DNA of 64,000 nucleotides from Wurfbainia villosa (GCA_025175895.1 CM045998.1:18213153-18277152), one strand, 5' to 3'; shown: positions 1 to 11,660, numbered from the stretch's first letter. The notes: generated by a model not told the origin, from the sequence alone. Translations and numbers: made by a program.

Positions 1-914
1 TCCCTCATCCGATTCCAGCTGTTGATTCAGTATTGTGTTTCTTATTGTTTTACTGCAGTATTCACTTTGGGTATTTTAGTATTTTTACATTGTTGGCTCA
101 TTACTGTGCACTATATTTTTTCAGTATTGATTCCCTAGTGTTTAGTGTGTTTCAATGATGTTTCAGTAGTATTTTGTTTATATGTGGTAAATCGTGCACG
201 TGGTCATTAGTTTGATAGTTTAGTGAGTCTTGTTAATCATTTACAGTTTTACCTAGTGGTTAGATTTATTTCCTTTAGTGTAATTGTTCTTTCCATGTTT
301 TTAGTTAATATTCAGCCAGTGTATCGTATAGTGACAGTGCGGTGCTTGATTGAATTGCTTTCATTTATTGTATTTTGTTTATTGCAGTTTTTAGTGATTG
401 TTTGACTACTGTGTCGTATAGTGATAGTGCGGTGCATGGTTGAATTGTTCACATTTGTTTGATCATTGTACCGTATAGTGACAGTGTGGTGCTTGGTCGA
501 TTTCTTTTCTGTCTGTTAGTTTAGTTTTTTAGTGACTGTTTGATCACTGTGCCGTATAGTGACAGTGCGGTACATGGTTGAATTGTTCACATTTGTTTGA
601 TCATTGTATCGTATAGTGATAGTGCGGTGTGTGATCACTTACTTTTGCGCATTAGGATAGTTGCTTGTTACTTGTTATTCGGTAGTTAGATTTACTTTTT
701 GCATGTTTAATTCTCATGTTTGCTTTTGATTTTGCATTTTAATTGTTTTGATAATTGTAAAAAACCCTAGTGTTTACTTCTATTTAAAAACAAACGTCCA
801 ACCATTAGGTTCGTTGGGAGACGATCCGAGTCAGTCCTATACTGCATTAGTGTAGTTAGGGGGTTCGGTAAATAATTTGGGAACGGTATTGCGACAATTA
901 AAATCGTTCAATCA
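1..914 (+). repeat. 5' LTR, right-hand part
   Basis: From about base 21 it matches the 3' LTR at about 5369-6273 almost base for base. It ends in ...GTTCAATCA just before the PBS. The first 20 bases do not match the same place in the other copy, so a deletion or rearrangement lies at the window edge. Confidence 0.85.
310..640 (+). repeat. Sub-repeats inside the LTR
   Basis: The word CGTATAGTGACAGTGCGGTG recurs about five times with small changes, alternating with TTGAATTGTTCACATTTG and TTTGATCACTGT. Spacings alternate between roughly 57 and 82-88 bp. The same block is present in the 3' LTR at about 5675-6000. Its role is unknown. Confidence 0.75.
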
Positions 915-919
915 AATTT

Positions 920-938
920 TGGCGCCGTTGCCGAGGAA
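920..938 (+). other. Primer-binding site, tRNA-Asp type
   Basis: TGGCGCCGTTGCCGAGGAA lies five bases after the LTR end. It is complementary, with one mismatch in 18, to the 3' end of plant tRNA-Asp, the primer commonly used by Athila-type elements. Confidence 0.8.
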
Positions 939-1280
939 CTTTAATGGGTTTGTTTGTCTTTAAACTGTAGTTTGTTGATTTGTTTTCTTTTTCTTTTGTT
1001 ATTATTGTCTTTCTTATTATCTATATTTGTTTCTCATTGTATTTGTTTGTGTGGATGATTAGGTCTTCAGGCGATAATCTACTTGAGTTTTATGCAACAG
1101 TTTTTCTCTTCCCTCAGAGGCCCAACCTATGAAGGGGGTTGTTGAAGAAAAGACTAGGGAATTCCAAGAGCTAGCAGATTCCCAAGTATGCCAAGTTTTT
1201 TTTAAAGATCTGTGTGTTCACGAGAAGTTGTACTCTTTCTATGGAGGTAGGAGATACTATAGTTTGGTTCAGTATTTTGG

Positions 1281-1805
1281 ATGCTATGAGGTACCCGATG
1301 GAGGATCATTCTATTTTTAGCGTGGTTATAGCTGATGAGTTGGACTGCATGGACTTTATTTCTTAGTCTGTTTTTCATTTGGATATCTCTGCACCTTCTA
1401 CATTTTATTGTGATTTTATTGATTCTGATGTTGATAATGATTTATTGTTAGGACCTATTTGTGAGCCCTTTTATGTAGACAGGGATATGGAATGTGTAGG
1501 GACTTGCACGCTTTAGGTGATGCCCCAAGGATCACTTCCATCAGATGTTTGTGAGAAATGTTATTTCATGGTCGATCATGGGATATCTTAGGTCATATCA
1601 TCTCTGTGTATGGTATTGAAGTAGATCCTACTAAAATTCATATTATATCCTCTTTATCTTACCCCGCTTCTGTGTGGGAAGTTCATGCTTTTCTAGGTCA
1701 TCAAGTTTCTACAAATGTTTTATCAGAGACTTCAGTAAGATTGCCCTACCTTTGACCAACTTATTGCAAAAGGAGGTGCTATTTCAGTTTAACCAGGATT
1801 GTGAG
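1281..1805 (+). pseudogene. Reverse transcriptase remnant (Ty3/gypsy pol)
   Basis: Short open stretches in shifting frames read as a gypsy polyprotein. A linker-like piece with YPMEDHSIF (from 1281) is followed by a stop. Next comes CEKCYFMVDHGI, then after a frameshift LGHIISVYGIEVDPTKI and FLGH, typical of the end of the RT palm/thumb. The frame then shifts to FSKIALPLTNLLQKE at about 1733-1780, the RT-RNase H connection. The YxDD core is absent. The frameshifts and stops mean no RT can be made. Confidence 0.75.
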
Positions 1806-2530
1806 GGAGATCGAGCCCACCCCCATAGCAGATTCTTTTCTAGATGAGCAACTTTTTCACCGGAAGGGTAAGACACCATGGTATACAGATCTTGCTATTT
1901 ATTTAGTTGTCGTGTTGTACCTTCACATTTTACTCATGCACAAGTCCAGAAATTGAAAAGTGATGCTAAGTATTATGTATGGGATGATCTTTATCATTGA
2001 AAATTTTTTAGTGATCAGATTATTAGATGATGTGGACTTGATTATTAGTTTCATTCCATACGTACTTACTTTTTGTTATTCTCTAGCTTGTGGGGGGTAT
2101 TTTGGACCCCAAAGGACTGCTAGAAAAGTTGTATAGTCTAGTTTGTATTAGCCCACCTTATTTCATGATGCCTTTGAATTCTACAAGTCTTGTGAGCGAT
2201 GTCAATGAACAGGGAACATAGGACGTAGAAATGAAATGCCTCAACAACTTTTGTTATTCTGTGAGATTTTCGATATTTGGGGTATTGATTTTATGGGTCT
2301 GTGTCCTGTATCTTTTGGATTTCCATATATTCTTTTGGCATATGATTATGTTTCTAAATGGGTAGAGATCATCCCCACCAGGACTGATGATTCTCTAGTT
2401 GTTGTGGATTTTGTTAGGTCTCACATATTTTGCATATTTGTAGTTCCCAGGGCGATCATTAGCAATCAAGGGTCTCGCTTTTGTAACAGACTCATGAAGT
2501 GTCGAGCAAAGAGATCAAGTATATTCTAGA
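1806..2530 (+). pseudogene. RNase H end and integrase remnant (Ty3/gypsy)
   Basis: From about 1960 the translation shows KYYVWDDLY, then a zinc-binding-like stretch ending in YKSCERCQ (about 2200). The integrase core opens at 2236 with WGIDFMG, YILLAYDYVSKWVE and VPRAIIS. The first catalytic Asp (codon 2287-2289) is intact. The second, normally in SDQG, is Asn here (codon 2464-2466, reading SNQGSRFCN), and the ORF closes at 2529 before the catalytic Glu. It is therefore a dead integrase. The motif order and wording fit the Athila branch. Confidence 0.8.
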
Positions 2531-3969
2531 GAATACGATGGGGCCAAACATGATGATTCTTTTTCTCCGACTTGAAAGGGGAGTGTGTTCTTTTATTTAC
2601 TGCATTTATTTTCTTCCTTTCATGTTCGGAATAATTTGTGTGGTTGATTGCTTGTTTGCTTGTTTACCTAGGTTTAGTGTTTTTGTTGAGTCAAATAATA
2701 TTCCCTATGCATGCCTTAGTATCATTTCAGAGGCGGTAAAAATTAGTTAAGTTTGATCATCAAATTGTGGATTTTTGTGTATGATAGGAGACTTCACCTG
2801 CATGCAGTCACTTGTTATGATGGTGAACTTTTTATTGATAGACTAAGCTTGATTTTGATTCACCTAGTGAGGTTGCAAGCCATTCTTATCATCTACCCAC
2901 TTTTGTGTGATAACACATGTGATTCTTGTTACTCTAGAACTTGCTTTGAGTCTTTTCAAAACTGCAGTAACATTTACTTGCATGAATATGATGAAGGATT
3001 TCATTCTTGGATTCTTTTCCTGACTTAGTTTGATTGTCTAATCCACTTGATACTTCCATCTTCCATGTCTTACTTGTCTCATCTCTTCATTTACTATCCA
3101 TTTCTTTGTATCTTTGTGAATTATCTTTTGTATATCTATTGTTTTCTATGTTGGAGGAATAGTTTGATGGGTTGTATTGTCTGAGACGGACAAAATTTTT
3201 AAGTGTGGGGGAAGAGCTATATTATTTTTGTTGGAAACATGATATGGAAGGCATAGTTTTCAGAGGTCATTGGTCCTGGATGTATTTGTCTATGATTAGT
3301 ACTTGAGTTTCTCAAAAAAAAAAAAAAAAAAGAGAGAAAAATGTGCAATTGTATTGCAGGCAAAGGGAATTGTAATGTGTTGGATAGAGCCATTTGATCC
3401 TGAATCCAATTCTAAAGTTTCCAATTGTCTTAGCCTCTTCCCGTATTTCTGGTTACTGAGCATTTCACAGAGCAACTCATCAGGTTTATTTCTCCAATTC
3501 TTCTATTATTTCCTATTCATTATACCTTTGTCTTGTATTTCTCTTTGCATACTTTATCTGCAATCTACTTTTGATCTTATTCTGATTCATGATAAATTCT
3601 TTTGATTCATGTATGAGATGTATTGATAACAGTAATGAAGTAGATGATAATCAAGCATATGGTAGTATAGGATTGCATGTTGTTTTGAGGGCGCCCCACT
3701 CCTACGTTTATTATGTGAGCATCGGTGCATTTATTCATTTTGGGAGGTTTTGTATCAGGCTTAGTCTATTTAATTTGACTGTAAATCATCATACATGTTG
3801 ACTGTTGTAGGAGTCGGATTTTTTTGACTACCCTAGATCCGGACCTATTTGGTGATCCTAAGTAACTTATTTTTCCTATCTCTGAATTATTGATCTGGGT
3901 ATTGTTTGGGGAATGAGTGATTGAGTCAGTATTTCTTTATTTTTATTATTGCTCGGGACGCGCAAGAAT
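2531..3969 (+). other. Post-integrase region without recognisable gene
   Basis: About 1.4 kb between integrase and PPT holds short ORFs (2499-2750, 2753-3028, 3303-3605) with no domain I recognise. Athila elements can carry an env-like or other extra ORF here, but nothing supports one. A purine-rich AAGTGTGGGGGAAGAG at about 3199-3214 copies the true PPT, suggesting a second internal polypurine tract. An A-run of about 18 lies at 3315-3332. Confidence 0.5.
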
Positions 3970-3982
3970 AAGTGTGGGGGAG
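3970..3982 (+). other. Polypurine tract
   Basis: AAGTGTGGGGGAG lies directly before TTGATAAC, the start of the 3' LTR. It would prime plus-strand DNA synthesis. Confidence 0.8.
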
Positions 3983-3983
3983 T

Positions 3984-6273
3984 TGATAACTATTATTTTG
4001 TTGTATTATTTTGGTCCTTAATATCATCGTTTTAATCCTCTCGTGTGTTTAATTGCATGTTTTATGAGTTGGATCATCTTTTGGACCTAATTGTAAATTC
4101 TCCTATATTTTGGACTTATATGCAAAATTTATCTTTATTTGTAGGAGAGCGAGATGGGCCACTAGACTAGACTCAAGTTGGATCAAATATGGTTTCATCT
4201 AGGACTAGAAGGATCATTTCAAACTGGATTAATCTGGGTCTTTCATCGTGATCGAAGGCAAATCGATCAAGGGATTAGATTTGAACATTATGGATCGTTC
4301 GATGAAAGCAGTTGATTCTGAGCCATCTATCCAGAGTTGGAGAGATCCAGTCCGTATATTTCGATCTGGACATCTGAGCCCTTCCTCCAGATTCGACCGA
4401 TCGTAATTATCTCTTTAGATGGATCAGATCCATCCATTCAAAATCGGAGGAATCACAGTCCTTGGATCACAACCTTATTAATGGATTAATCAACTTAATC
4501 AAGCCCTAGTTTCATTTGGACGGCTGAGATCAATGGGATAAATGATCGGACGACTCAGAAAAAGCCTTTAATCATCTTCTTCATGTGTTGACAGAGCGAG
4601 CCGCAGCAGTTTTTTTTCTTTTTCCCTAATCCGCGCAGCTTCCTCCCCAAATCGCACTCCGCTGACGGCTTTCTTCCACAGCATCCTCCCGGAGCACCGC
4701 CGGCCGTTCCCTTCCTCCACCAAGGTCGGCGGTGGCATTCCCTATTCCCTCATCTTCTCCCCGTAGCGCAGCCCCTTCTTCATGCCAAAACGAGCGCGGC
4801 GACAGTGATTCCACAATAGCACTCCGGCTACGAATTCCGACAATCCATGGTCCTCCCCGATTCCATTCCACTGGGCATCCGCTCCTTCCTTTGGTCCGAC
4901 GGAGCTCGCAGCTGCATTTGGGCAGCGGCAATCCATCAACCGAGCAGTGGAGTTCGTTTGTCTTCACCGGCGATCCTCATATCCCTCACCGGTGGAGCTA
5001 AGCTACCCTAGTGGGATGTGGTCACGCGAAGCTAGGGGTGACTTGCTACTGTCGGGATCCCGCAGAATCTGTTTCCAGCTCCGGCGGCAATGCTTCTTCC
5101 AATCCAGGGCGATCTTCAACAGCAGTTGGTGGCGATGATCATCAGTTCCCAGATCTGATTCCATCCACATTGACTGCTCGTGGTCGCGGCAGTCCCGCAT
5201 CCATCATCGGAGCTGTGAACTACCGCATCGATCCAACTCTCGTCGGAATCCGACGAGAGATCCGTACCTTGAGACCCTTGGAGTGTTCGGTATTGTTGTA
5301 GGTCATCGGAGAGGGTGGTACCTTTCCGGTGTTTGTGGATGACTGTTGATTTACTTTGTTGATTTACTGTTGATTCAGTATTGTGTTTCTTATTGTTTTA
5401 CTGCAGTGTTCACTTTGGGCATTTTAGTATTTTTACATTGTTGGCTCATTACTGTGCACTATATTTTTTCAGTATTATTTCAGTATTGATTCCCTAGTGT
5501 TCAGTGTGTTTCAATGATATTTCAGTAGTATTTTGTTTATGTGTGGTAAATCGTGCACGTGGTCATTAGTTTGATAGTTTAGTGAGTCTTGTTAATCATT
5601 TACAGTTTTACCTAGTGGTTAGATTTATTTCCTTTAGTGTAATTGTTCTTTCCATGTTTTTAGTTAATATTCAGCTAGTGTGTCGTATAGTGACAGTGTG
5701 GTGCTTGGTTGAATTACTTTCATTTATTGCATTTCGTTTATTACAGTTTTTAGTGATTGTTTGACTACTGTGTCGTATAGTGACAGTGCGGTGCATGGTT
5801 GAATTATTCACATTTGTTTGATCATTGTACCATATAGTGACAGTGCGGTGCTTGGTCGATTTCTTTTCTGTCTGTTAGTTTAGTTTTTCAGTGACTGTTT
5901 GATCACTGTGTCATATAGTGATAGTGCGATGCATTGTTGAATTGTTCACATTTGTTTGATCATTGTACCGTATAGTGATAGTGCGGTGCGTGATCACTTA
6001 CTTTTGCGCATTAGGATAGTTGCTTGTTACTTGTTATTCGGTAGTTAGATTTACTTTTTGCATGTTTAATTCTCATGTTTGCTTTTGATTTTGCATTTTA
6101 ATTGTTTTGATAATTGTAAAAATTCCCAGTGTTTACTTCTGTTTAAAAACAAACGTCCAGCCATTAGGTTCATTGTGAGACGATCTGAGTTAGTCCTATA
6201 CTGTATTAATGTAGTTAGGGGGTTTGGTAAATAATTTGGGAACGATATTGAAACAATTAAAATCGTTCGATCA
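3984..6273 (+). repeat. 3' LTR (2.29 kb)
   Basis: It starts TGATAAC after the PPT and ends GATCA. The right 0.9 kb matches the 5' LTR piece. The part at 4600-5300 is GC-rich and holds several overlapping ORFs on both strands (for example 4626-4967 minus and 5011-5301 plus). These look like composition effects rather than genes. Sub-repeats with CGTATAGTGACAGTG lie at about 5675-6000. Confidence 0.85.
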
Positions 6274-6505
6274 AGTATGCACGATCCTTGCATACTGAAA
6301 GGGTGAAGAGGCGGTACGTCTATTTGATTTTCATAAGAGGAGTATAGGATTTGACATAGCCAGAGAAATGCCCGAAGAAGAAGATAAGCGGGGAAGGATA
6401 TAGGCGAAGGCTTACATTGCAGAAAGTTCATTACTTCGGAAAGATTACATATTACAATTCCCTCACAAGAAGAAAATAACAAAAGAAACCCTTATTTATA
6501 GTGTA

Positions 6506-6784
6506 TTACAGTTCTTTGTGGGGAGGTACTGAAGGAGCTTCTTTACGTGGCTTGGGTTGGCGCCATAACTGCCGAAGGTAAGATTGTTGTATGAAGATGT
6601 GCTTAGACAGGTCATTCTGGGACACTGCTAGTTGTTGGCGCAAGGAGTAATTGTTGGTGGAAGCTTCCCTCAAGCGCCGCTGCAGATATCCCACTTGTTC
6701 CTCCAAGTTAGCGATATAGCGCTGTTCTTCAATTTTTTCCTCGCGAGGAAAAGAACTGCTGCCCTGTTCAGAAATTTCTTCCAT
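6506..6784 (-). CDS. Small coiled-coil protein, unknown, probably element-encoded
   Basis: A 92-residue ORF. Residues 20-60 are a heptad-rich coiled coil (LEEQVGYLQRRLREAS, then SLRQQLAVS), followed by a basic, proline-rich tail. It lies downstream, on the same strand, of the spliced gene at 8127-10265 and of the Ser/Pro-rich ORF at 7127-7582. The three may be exons or ORFs of one transposon gene set. I do not recognise a family. A spurious ORF is possible, but the regular heptads and same-strand neighbours argue for real coding origin. Confidence 0.45.
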   Translation of the reverse strand: MEEISEQGSSSFPREEKIEEQRYIANLEEQVGYLQRRLREASTNNYSLRQQLAVSQNDLSKHIFIQQSYLRQLWRQPKPRKEAPSVPPHKEL

Positions 6785-7126
6785 GACGGGGAGAAGAGAA
6801 ATGAAAAGATGAATGTTGAGCAGTGATAGTTGAGGGTCCTTATAACGATGAAGGAGGAAGGCGCATTTATTCGCAGAGGAGCTAAAAATAATAAATGCTA
6901 GTAAAGAAGGGGAAACGTAAGGACAGTAGGTGAAAAGTCGCTAGTATAGTAACTATGAGAGGGATGTCCCAAATTCCACGGAAGCAGTAAGGGGAAGTAT
7001 GTTCAGATAAGGTTACAGTCTTTTATAATGGCATCTTCTCTACCTTTACGAGAAAACGACAAGAATTAACATCAATCCCTTTCTTCCTTTTTATTAAAAT
7101 ACTTGATAGTAATTACATCATTTAAG

Positions 7127-7582
7127 CTACTTAAGCTTTTTATGATCATTCTTAATAGGAGGATTATTAGAAGGCTCCTCCGAGGGGGAAGGCGCCAAGA
7201 CGACTCTGTAGAGATCGCCTTGTACCGTTGGTGGAGCTTCATCAAAAGAGGGTGGATGAGTCCTCGTTGGAGGGACTAGAATGAATGCTAGGGCCGATGG
7301 AAGAGGAGGAAGTTCAGTGGAGGCCCGAGAATCTCCTACCGTATGCTCCCAGGTCAAGGGAGGATTCCAGACCCGGTTGCGAAAGGAAGGGAAGGGAGCT
7401 CGAAAGGATCTCACTGGATTAGGAGGGGAAGCAGTGGTTGTTGGCTGAGTCAGGGACGGACGAAATGTAGAAGTCACAGTCGATCGCATTTCTGATTCCT
7501 CAGTATCCTCAGTGGCCCAGTCGTGCAGTTCGAAAGAGTCAGAGTCTGAAGAGATCTCAATGGGGTGTTCTGCGGAAGCCAT
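7127..7582 (-). CDS. Ser/Pro-rich hypothetical protein, probably element-encoded
   Basis: The frame is open from 7726, but I prefer the Met at 7580-7582 (MASAEHPIEISSDSDSFE), which gives 151 residues. The N-terminus is acidic with a PIEISSDS motif (a SUMO-interaction-like hydrophobic-acidic string). The rest is rich in Pro, Ser and Thr and probably disordered, with a basic end. It has no catalytic motif. Short acidic proteins with an IEISSDS start occur in plant transposon gene sets, so I take it as a companion of the 8127-10265 gene. Function unknown. Confidence 0.4.
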   Translation of the reverse strand: MASAEHPIEISSDSDSFELHDWATEDTEESEMRSTVTSTFRPSLTQPTTTASPPNPVRSFRAPFPSFRNRVWNPPLTWEHTVGDSRASTELPPLPSALAFILVPPTRTHPPSFDEAPPTVQGDLYRVVLAPSPSEEPSNNPPIKNDHKKLK

Positions 7583-8126
7583 GAGAGCCAGATGGAAAGG
7601 CGAAGACACTTGAGGTGATAATTTATAATCGAGGGAGGAGGGGTTGCATTTGTCCTCGGAAAGGAGAAGAAGAGGAAAGGACCAACACCGTAATGGTGTC
7701 AGCATAAGAAATTGTTGAGATATCATTTCCGGAGCAGTTAATTATTTTGAGAAGATCAAAGGTTAAGGTGGGTTACTCGCCGACTGAGCCCGGAAAATTG
7801 GTTCGGGCTAAGAAAAAGATCTCTCCAAGGATATCCCGAACCAGTTCCAAAGAAAGAAGCGTCGTCCTTTCATTTATACAGGGAAGAAAAGGGGTTGTAG
7901 TTATAAAGAGAAAGAAATACAGAACAGACCTAAAGTTCTTGACCCGTACCCAAATATGCGTAAAAAACCGCAAAGAACTGTGTTAATACCAATGTTCTTT
8001 AGTAATAAAAGAGTCATTACAAGGATCAAAGGGTGACAAATTACAGTTCAAAAAGTTCAGGAGGGCATTTGGATAAAGCGTCAACGGGGTTTAAATAGCT
8101 GGTGTCCGTGCCGGGGGAGGATACCC

Positions 8127-10265
8127 TCATTCAGCATTTAAAGCCGAGGACCCGTCGAAGCCAAGTATGAATAAATCCACCCCCTTCTTGACATAGCGGC
8201 CTTTTAGGTCGGCCTCCTGCTCCTTCAACTGAAAATGGCAGGTAGCAAGTTGAGCCTAACACGCAGCTAGCTGGGCCTGGCTTTCAGCTAATTGGGCTGC
8301 CAGGCCATCTCTTTCTGTTGTTGCCTTCACGGCCCATTGACCCAGAGCCGAAAAGGCCTCGGTATATTCTCAATGGAGTTCTTTTTGTTACCGAGCCACA
8401 GCCAACAGGGCTTCGGGAAAGGTAGCCACCAATGAAGAGAGTTCTTGGCACCTCTCTGAACAAGACTTTTGGGTGGCCTCCTACGCTTGGCGTTCTTGCC
8501 GCAATTGCTGAATAGTAGTTGAGGAGTCAGCAGCTTGAATAATGGCGTCTCCAAGCTATCTTTTATATCCTGTTATTTTGTGGGAGAGAAGGTCCACCTA
8601 TTGAAGCTGGCTGGACTGCAGGAAGATTTGCTGCTCAAGGTTTTTATTCTTCCGCTGCACCTCCTCCTTCTCGCTCTGAACCAAGGCCAATTGGGTCATG
8701 GAGTCTTCGCATTTGCCGAGTAGATCAGATTCTTTTTTCTCCTTCTCGCTCAACCGCTGGGTGAGCTGTTTCTGATGCGCCAGGGAGGCAAAATGGCGCA
8801 TCTCCACATTGAACTGGAATTGGGCTATATGAGACATCATCTTATTATGCATGGTCGAGACCTGGAGGAAAAAGGCTGCAAATGCCAAGCGTTGGTACAC
8901 CGGTGTATATGTATATATATATGCTAAAGGTAAAGAAGGAAAATAATTACCTCGGCCAACATTTTGCTCATCTGATCACAGGGGCCTTGTAAACCTGATT
9001 TATTGAAAAATTTCACCTCGGAGAGGTGACGAATCTTTAAGAGGGACCCCAGCGTAACCAGTGAAGGGTTCGGGAGGGGAAGATCTCCCCCTCCGAAGGA
9101 GGAAGAGTGGGACCGACACGCTGAAGGGGAGCGGGAGAAGAATGTGCTTCTGGAGGGATGGTGGCAAGGGTAGATTCGGTCGGGGAATGTGTGGGAGAGT
9201 CGAGAGGAATGGGGGATGAAACAGGAGAATGAGAAGGAAAATCTTCCCCTTAGGGAGAAGAGGATGGGGAGGCTAATGTGGTATCCCTTATCCTCGGTTC
9301 ATAGATGGTTAGGCATCGGGATTCCTGCCGATCGGAAGAGGAGGAAGGAAGAGAAGAAGAGCTGGGAACTCCTTCCTTAATCCGGTGCAATTTCTTTCGA
9401 GGGGAAGAAAGGGCAGCCACATATTTACCTCGCTTGGTGGAGGCTTTCTTCTTCTTGGTCGCTTTAATTTCTTCACCTTTTACTAAAGCGCTCTGCATTA
9501 GGTTATCTGTGAAATCCACAGGAAAGAAGGATAAGTTAATCCAGATAATAAGCTATATCGAAATACAAACACCGTCCTACCTATGGCGGTCAGAGCCGTT
9601 AGAGGGAAAGGGGACAGCCTGAAGTGACTGAGGAGTGGGGATTTCATTAGATGTTCCGAGCAATAGTGGGATTCTCCCAACACTTTACAAACCTCCGAGA
9701 AGGGACATTGGGTCCTCATTTTGCGAAAGGGAGGTAGCTCAGGAAGATCTAGCTTCCAGGTATCCGAGTGAGGTAAGGGTGTTGGAAGCTGCGCAAAGAA
9801 ATATAATTCTTCCCATCCTTTATGGGAATAAGGCATATTTACTAAGAATTGGTAGTCCGTGCGGTTGGAGAGGTAAAAAAGGTCTGCCTTAGAAGATTTT
9901 AGTTGGAAGAAGCAATGGAATAGTTGGGGGGATAACGGGAGGTTCAGGTGTTGGAATACTATAATGGCCCCCGACAAAAGACGGAAGGAATTGGGTGTAA
10001 ATTGATTCAGGGGAAGACCATAAAAGTCGAGGATTTCTAAATAAGAGGAGGGAACGGGTAAAAACAAGCCATTAAGAAATTGTTCAGAGAAGAAGCAGGT
10101 TAGGCCAGGAGGAGGACGATGTGGTCGGTATGTTTTAGTGTTGAAATGACATGGAATGAAAGGGTCTATGAATTGGTTTCTCATATTAAAGAAGTAATGG
10201 TCTCCGTTCAGTTGGGTGATGGTGTGTTCGTACCAGGGAGGTGAAGGTAAGGTTTTAGGGGCCAT
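8127..10265 (-). pseudogene. Spliced gene with 'putative gypsy-type transposon' domain and coiled-coil tail
   Basis: Exon 1 (10265 to 9581) starts MAPKTLP. Around residues 50-130 it carries the conserved pattern of the Pfam 'putative gypsy type transposon' family (PF04195): FLNGLFLPVPSSYLEILDFY, then PNSFRLLSGAIIVF and LSPQLFHCFFQL, later KGWEELYFF. A 74-bp intron (9580-9507) has GT and a TTTCACAG acceptor and joins AI to DNLMQSALV. Exon 2 is Lys/Ser/Pro-rich with an in-frame TAA at 9250-9252. A second intron is 8950-8862 (GAG|GTAATT, TCCTCCAG|GTC). The rest, to the TGA at 8127-8129, is heptad-rich coiled coil with a few stops (such as ...SSQLQ-stop near 8598) and reads QLATCHFQLKEQEADLKGRY near its end. 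In Tat-lineage Ty3/gypsy elements, antisense extra ORFs of this kind lie between pol and the 3' LTR, which fits the plus-strand LTR-like block at 11100-11550. Confidence 0.65.
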
Positions 10266-10432
10266 AGGTACAGAACAAGGAAGAGCACTTACTTGAAGGT
10301 TGAAGGAGGAACGTTTGCAAAAGAGGGGGCTAGTTCGCTGAAACGCTACCGGAGAAAATCGCTAGGAAGCAGAAGTGGAAAAGGCTAGATTGTTAGGCAC
10401 GCTAAATTATGCCTAGAAGGAAAGGGTGAAGA

Positions 10433-10440
10433 TTTATATA
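10433..10440 (-). promoter_or_regulatory. TATA box of the minus-strand gene
   Basis: TATATAAA on the minus strand, about 170 bp upstream of the Met at 10265, in a region with no other ORF. Position and sequence suit a plant core promoter. Confidence 0.45.
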
Positions 10441-11039
10441 GGGTTTTGTGTGACCGTTCGACTATCTAAGAGAAAAGGTGAAGCGGGGCCCATGGGCTTA
10501 TTAAGCCGCTTCAAATACAGGGAGTAGGGCAATGAGAAAGGAGTGAATTTGAATTGGCGAGCAAAGGGTGAAGTAGAGGTTTTACATATTTGGAAAGTCA
10601 AGCTTATAACTTCGCTTGACTATTTTTGGGAGTTGACTAATGATATTGTTGTTACCTCTTATCTGTGAACCGGGTAAGAGGGCTCGCGGGTAAGACACTA
10701 TCCGAACCAAATAATCGGTTCGGCAAAGAAAGCAAAGTAAAATGGTCCGGGTGCGACCGTCTGGGACAATTGGAACGGGAGGACAAGTTGAGATAATCGG
10801 CACGGCGAAGCGGTGGCGGAGAGCGCTTCGCTAAGAGATGAACGAGAATTGGTCCGGCCTAGTAGGCTCAAAAGCAGATGGACAGATGAGAATTGACATA
10901 GCCAGTCCGGAAATAGTTTGGTGCGGGAGGAAGAGAAGTTGGTTCGGGCTATCGAGAAGAGCCTAAGGGCTATGCCACACATGAGCTATGGGGCTAGGTT
11001 AGTTTCATCGAAGGCAAATGGTTGAAAGGGACAAGCTAG

Positions 11040-11660
11040 CATATTTCCCGAAACGTGGATGAGAAGTTGTTACATAACAGAAGGGGGGTCCCCACATAAT
11101 ATTCCGAGGAGCCTTCGCTCCTCGTGTTTGTAACAGAATGATTCTCCAGGTGGACGTGGTGGCCACGTGTATGATTGGGAAGGCTTATGATGCAACAACT
11201 GATCAGAGGAGGGGAATAAAAGGGAGGAGCAGGACAAACGAAAAGAGATTCGCATTATTCCAACCAGCAAGAGACAAGGGCACACCGAAGAGGAGGAGAG
11301 CAACCACTTCACCGGAGAAGGAGAGAAGGAGAGTGGTGATCTCTATTTTCCTTGCACTGTTTCTTGTATCGTGACTCAATTGTAAGAGGTTTTCTTCTCC
11401 ACCTCCGGAAGTTCTTTTCCATGAAGGAGGACGTTCATAGTGAAAGTGCTTTGACACCGTAGCCGGTGGGAGAGCTCACCTCCATGGAGTAGGAATCTTC
11501 ATTCCGAACCACGTTACATCTGGTGTATTTGTTTGTTGTCTGTGTTGGCTTGCGCTTCTCTGCTTCACGTTTCATTTTACTGTTGCGCCCGGAGAGAACC
11601 CCTTAAGCTTCCTTCGCGTACTACTGCGTTGAAAGGGAGTCAACAGATCCTCTTCCCCAT
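11040..11660 (+). repeat. LTR-like promoter and U5 block, plus orientation
   Basis: In order: a G-box CACGTG (11164-11169), an inverted CCAAT box (ATTGG, about 11174), a TATA-like GGAATAAAAGG (about 11212-11222), then at 11380-11545 the sequence ...GTAAGAGG...CACCTCCGGAAG...GGAGTAGGAATC...CCGAACCACGTTACA. That last string is the standard R/U5 wording of the other plus-strand LTRs here (for example 16727-16860 and 40815-40935). Neither outer boundary nor a second copy was found, so this may be a 3' LTR or solo LTR of the element that carries the antisense gene. Confidence 0.45.
11105..11124. other. Perfect short hairpin in the LTR-like block
   Basis: CGAGGAGC-CTTC-GCTCCTCG, an 8-bp perfect stem with a 4-base loop, about 90 bp upstream of the TATA-like box. 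It could be structural or chance. Confidence 0.4.

Larger units (their letters stand above)
1..6273 (+). mobile_element. Athila-like Ty3/gypsy LTR retrotransposon, 5' end outside window, defective
   Basis: The order is partial LTR, PBS, pol remnants, purine tract, full LTR. The two LTR copies (1-914 and about 5367-6273) are nearly identical by eye over 900 bp. The PBS matches the 3' end of tRNA-Asp and the integrase residues are Athila-like (Ty3/gypsy, non-chromovirus). Only about 600 bp separate the PBS from the reverse transcriptase remnant, so gag, protease and most of RT are deleted. The 3' LTR is TG...CA and is followed by AGTAT (6274-6278), the expected TSD copy; its partner lies outside the window. 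Confidence 0.85.

Noticed and set aside
4626..5301. Overlapping ORFs up to 113 codons on both strands in the 3' LTR
   Set aside because: They lie in the GC-rich part of an LTR, have no domain, and overlap in several frames; composition explains them.
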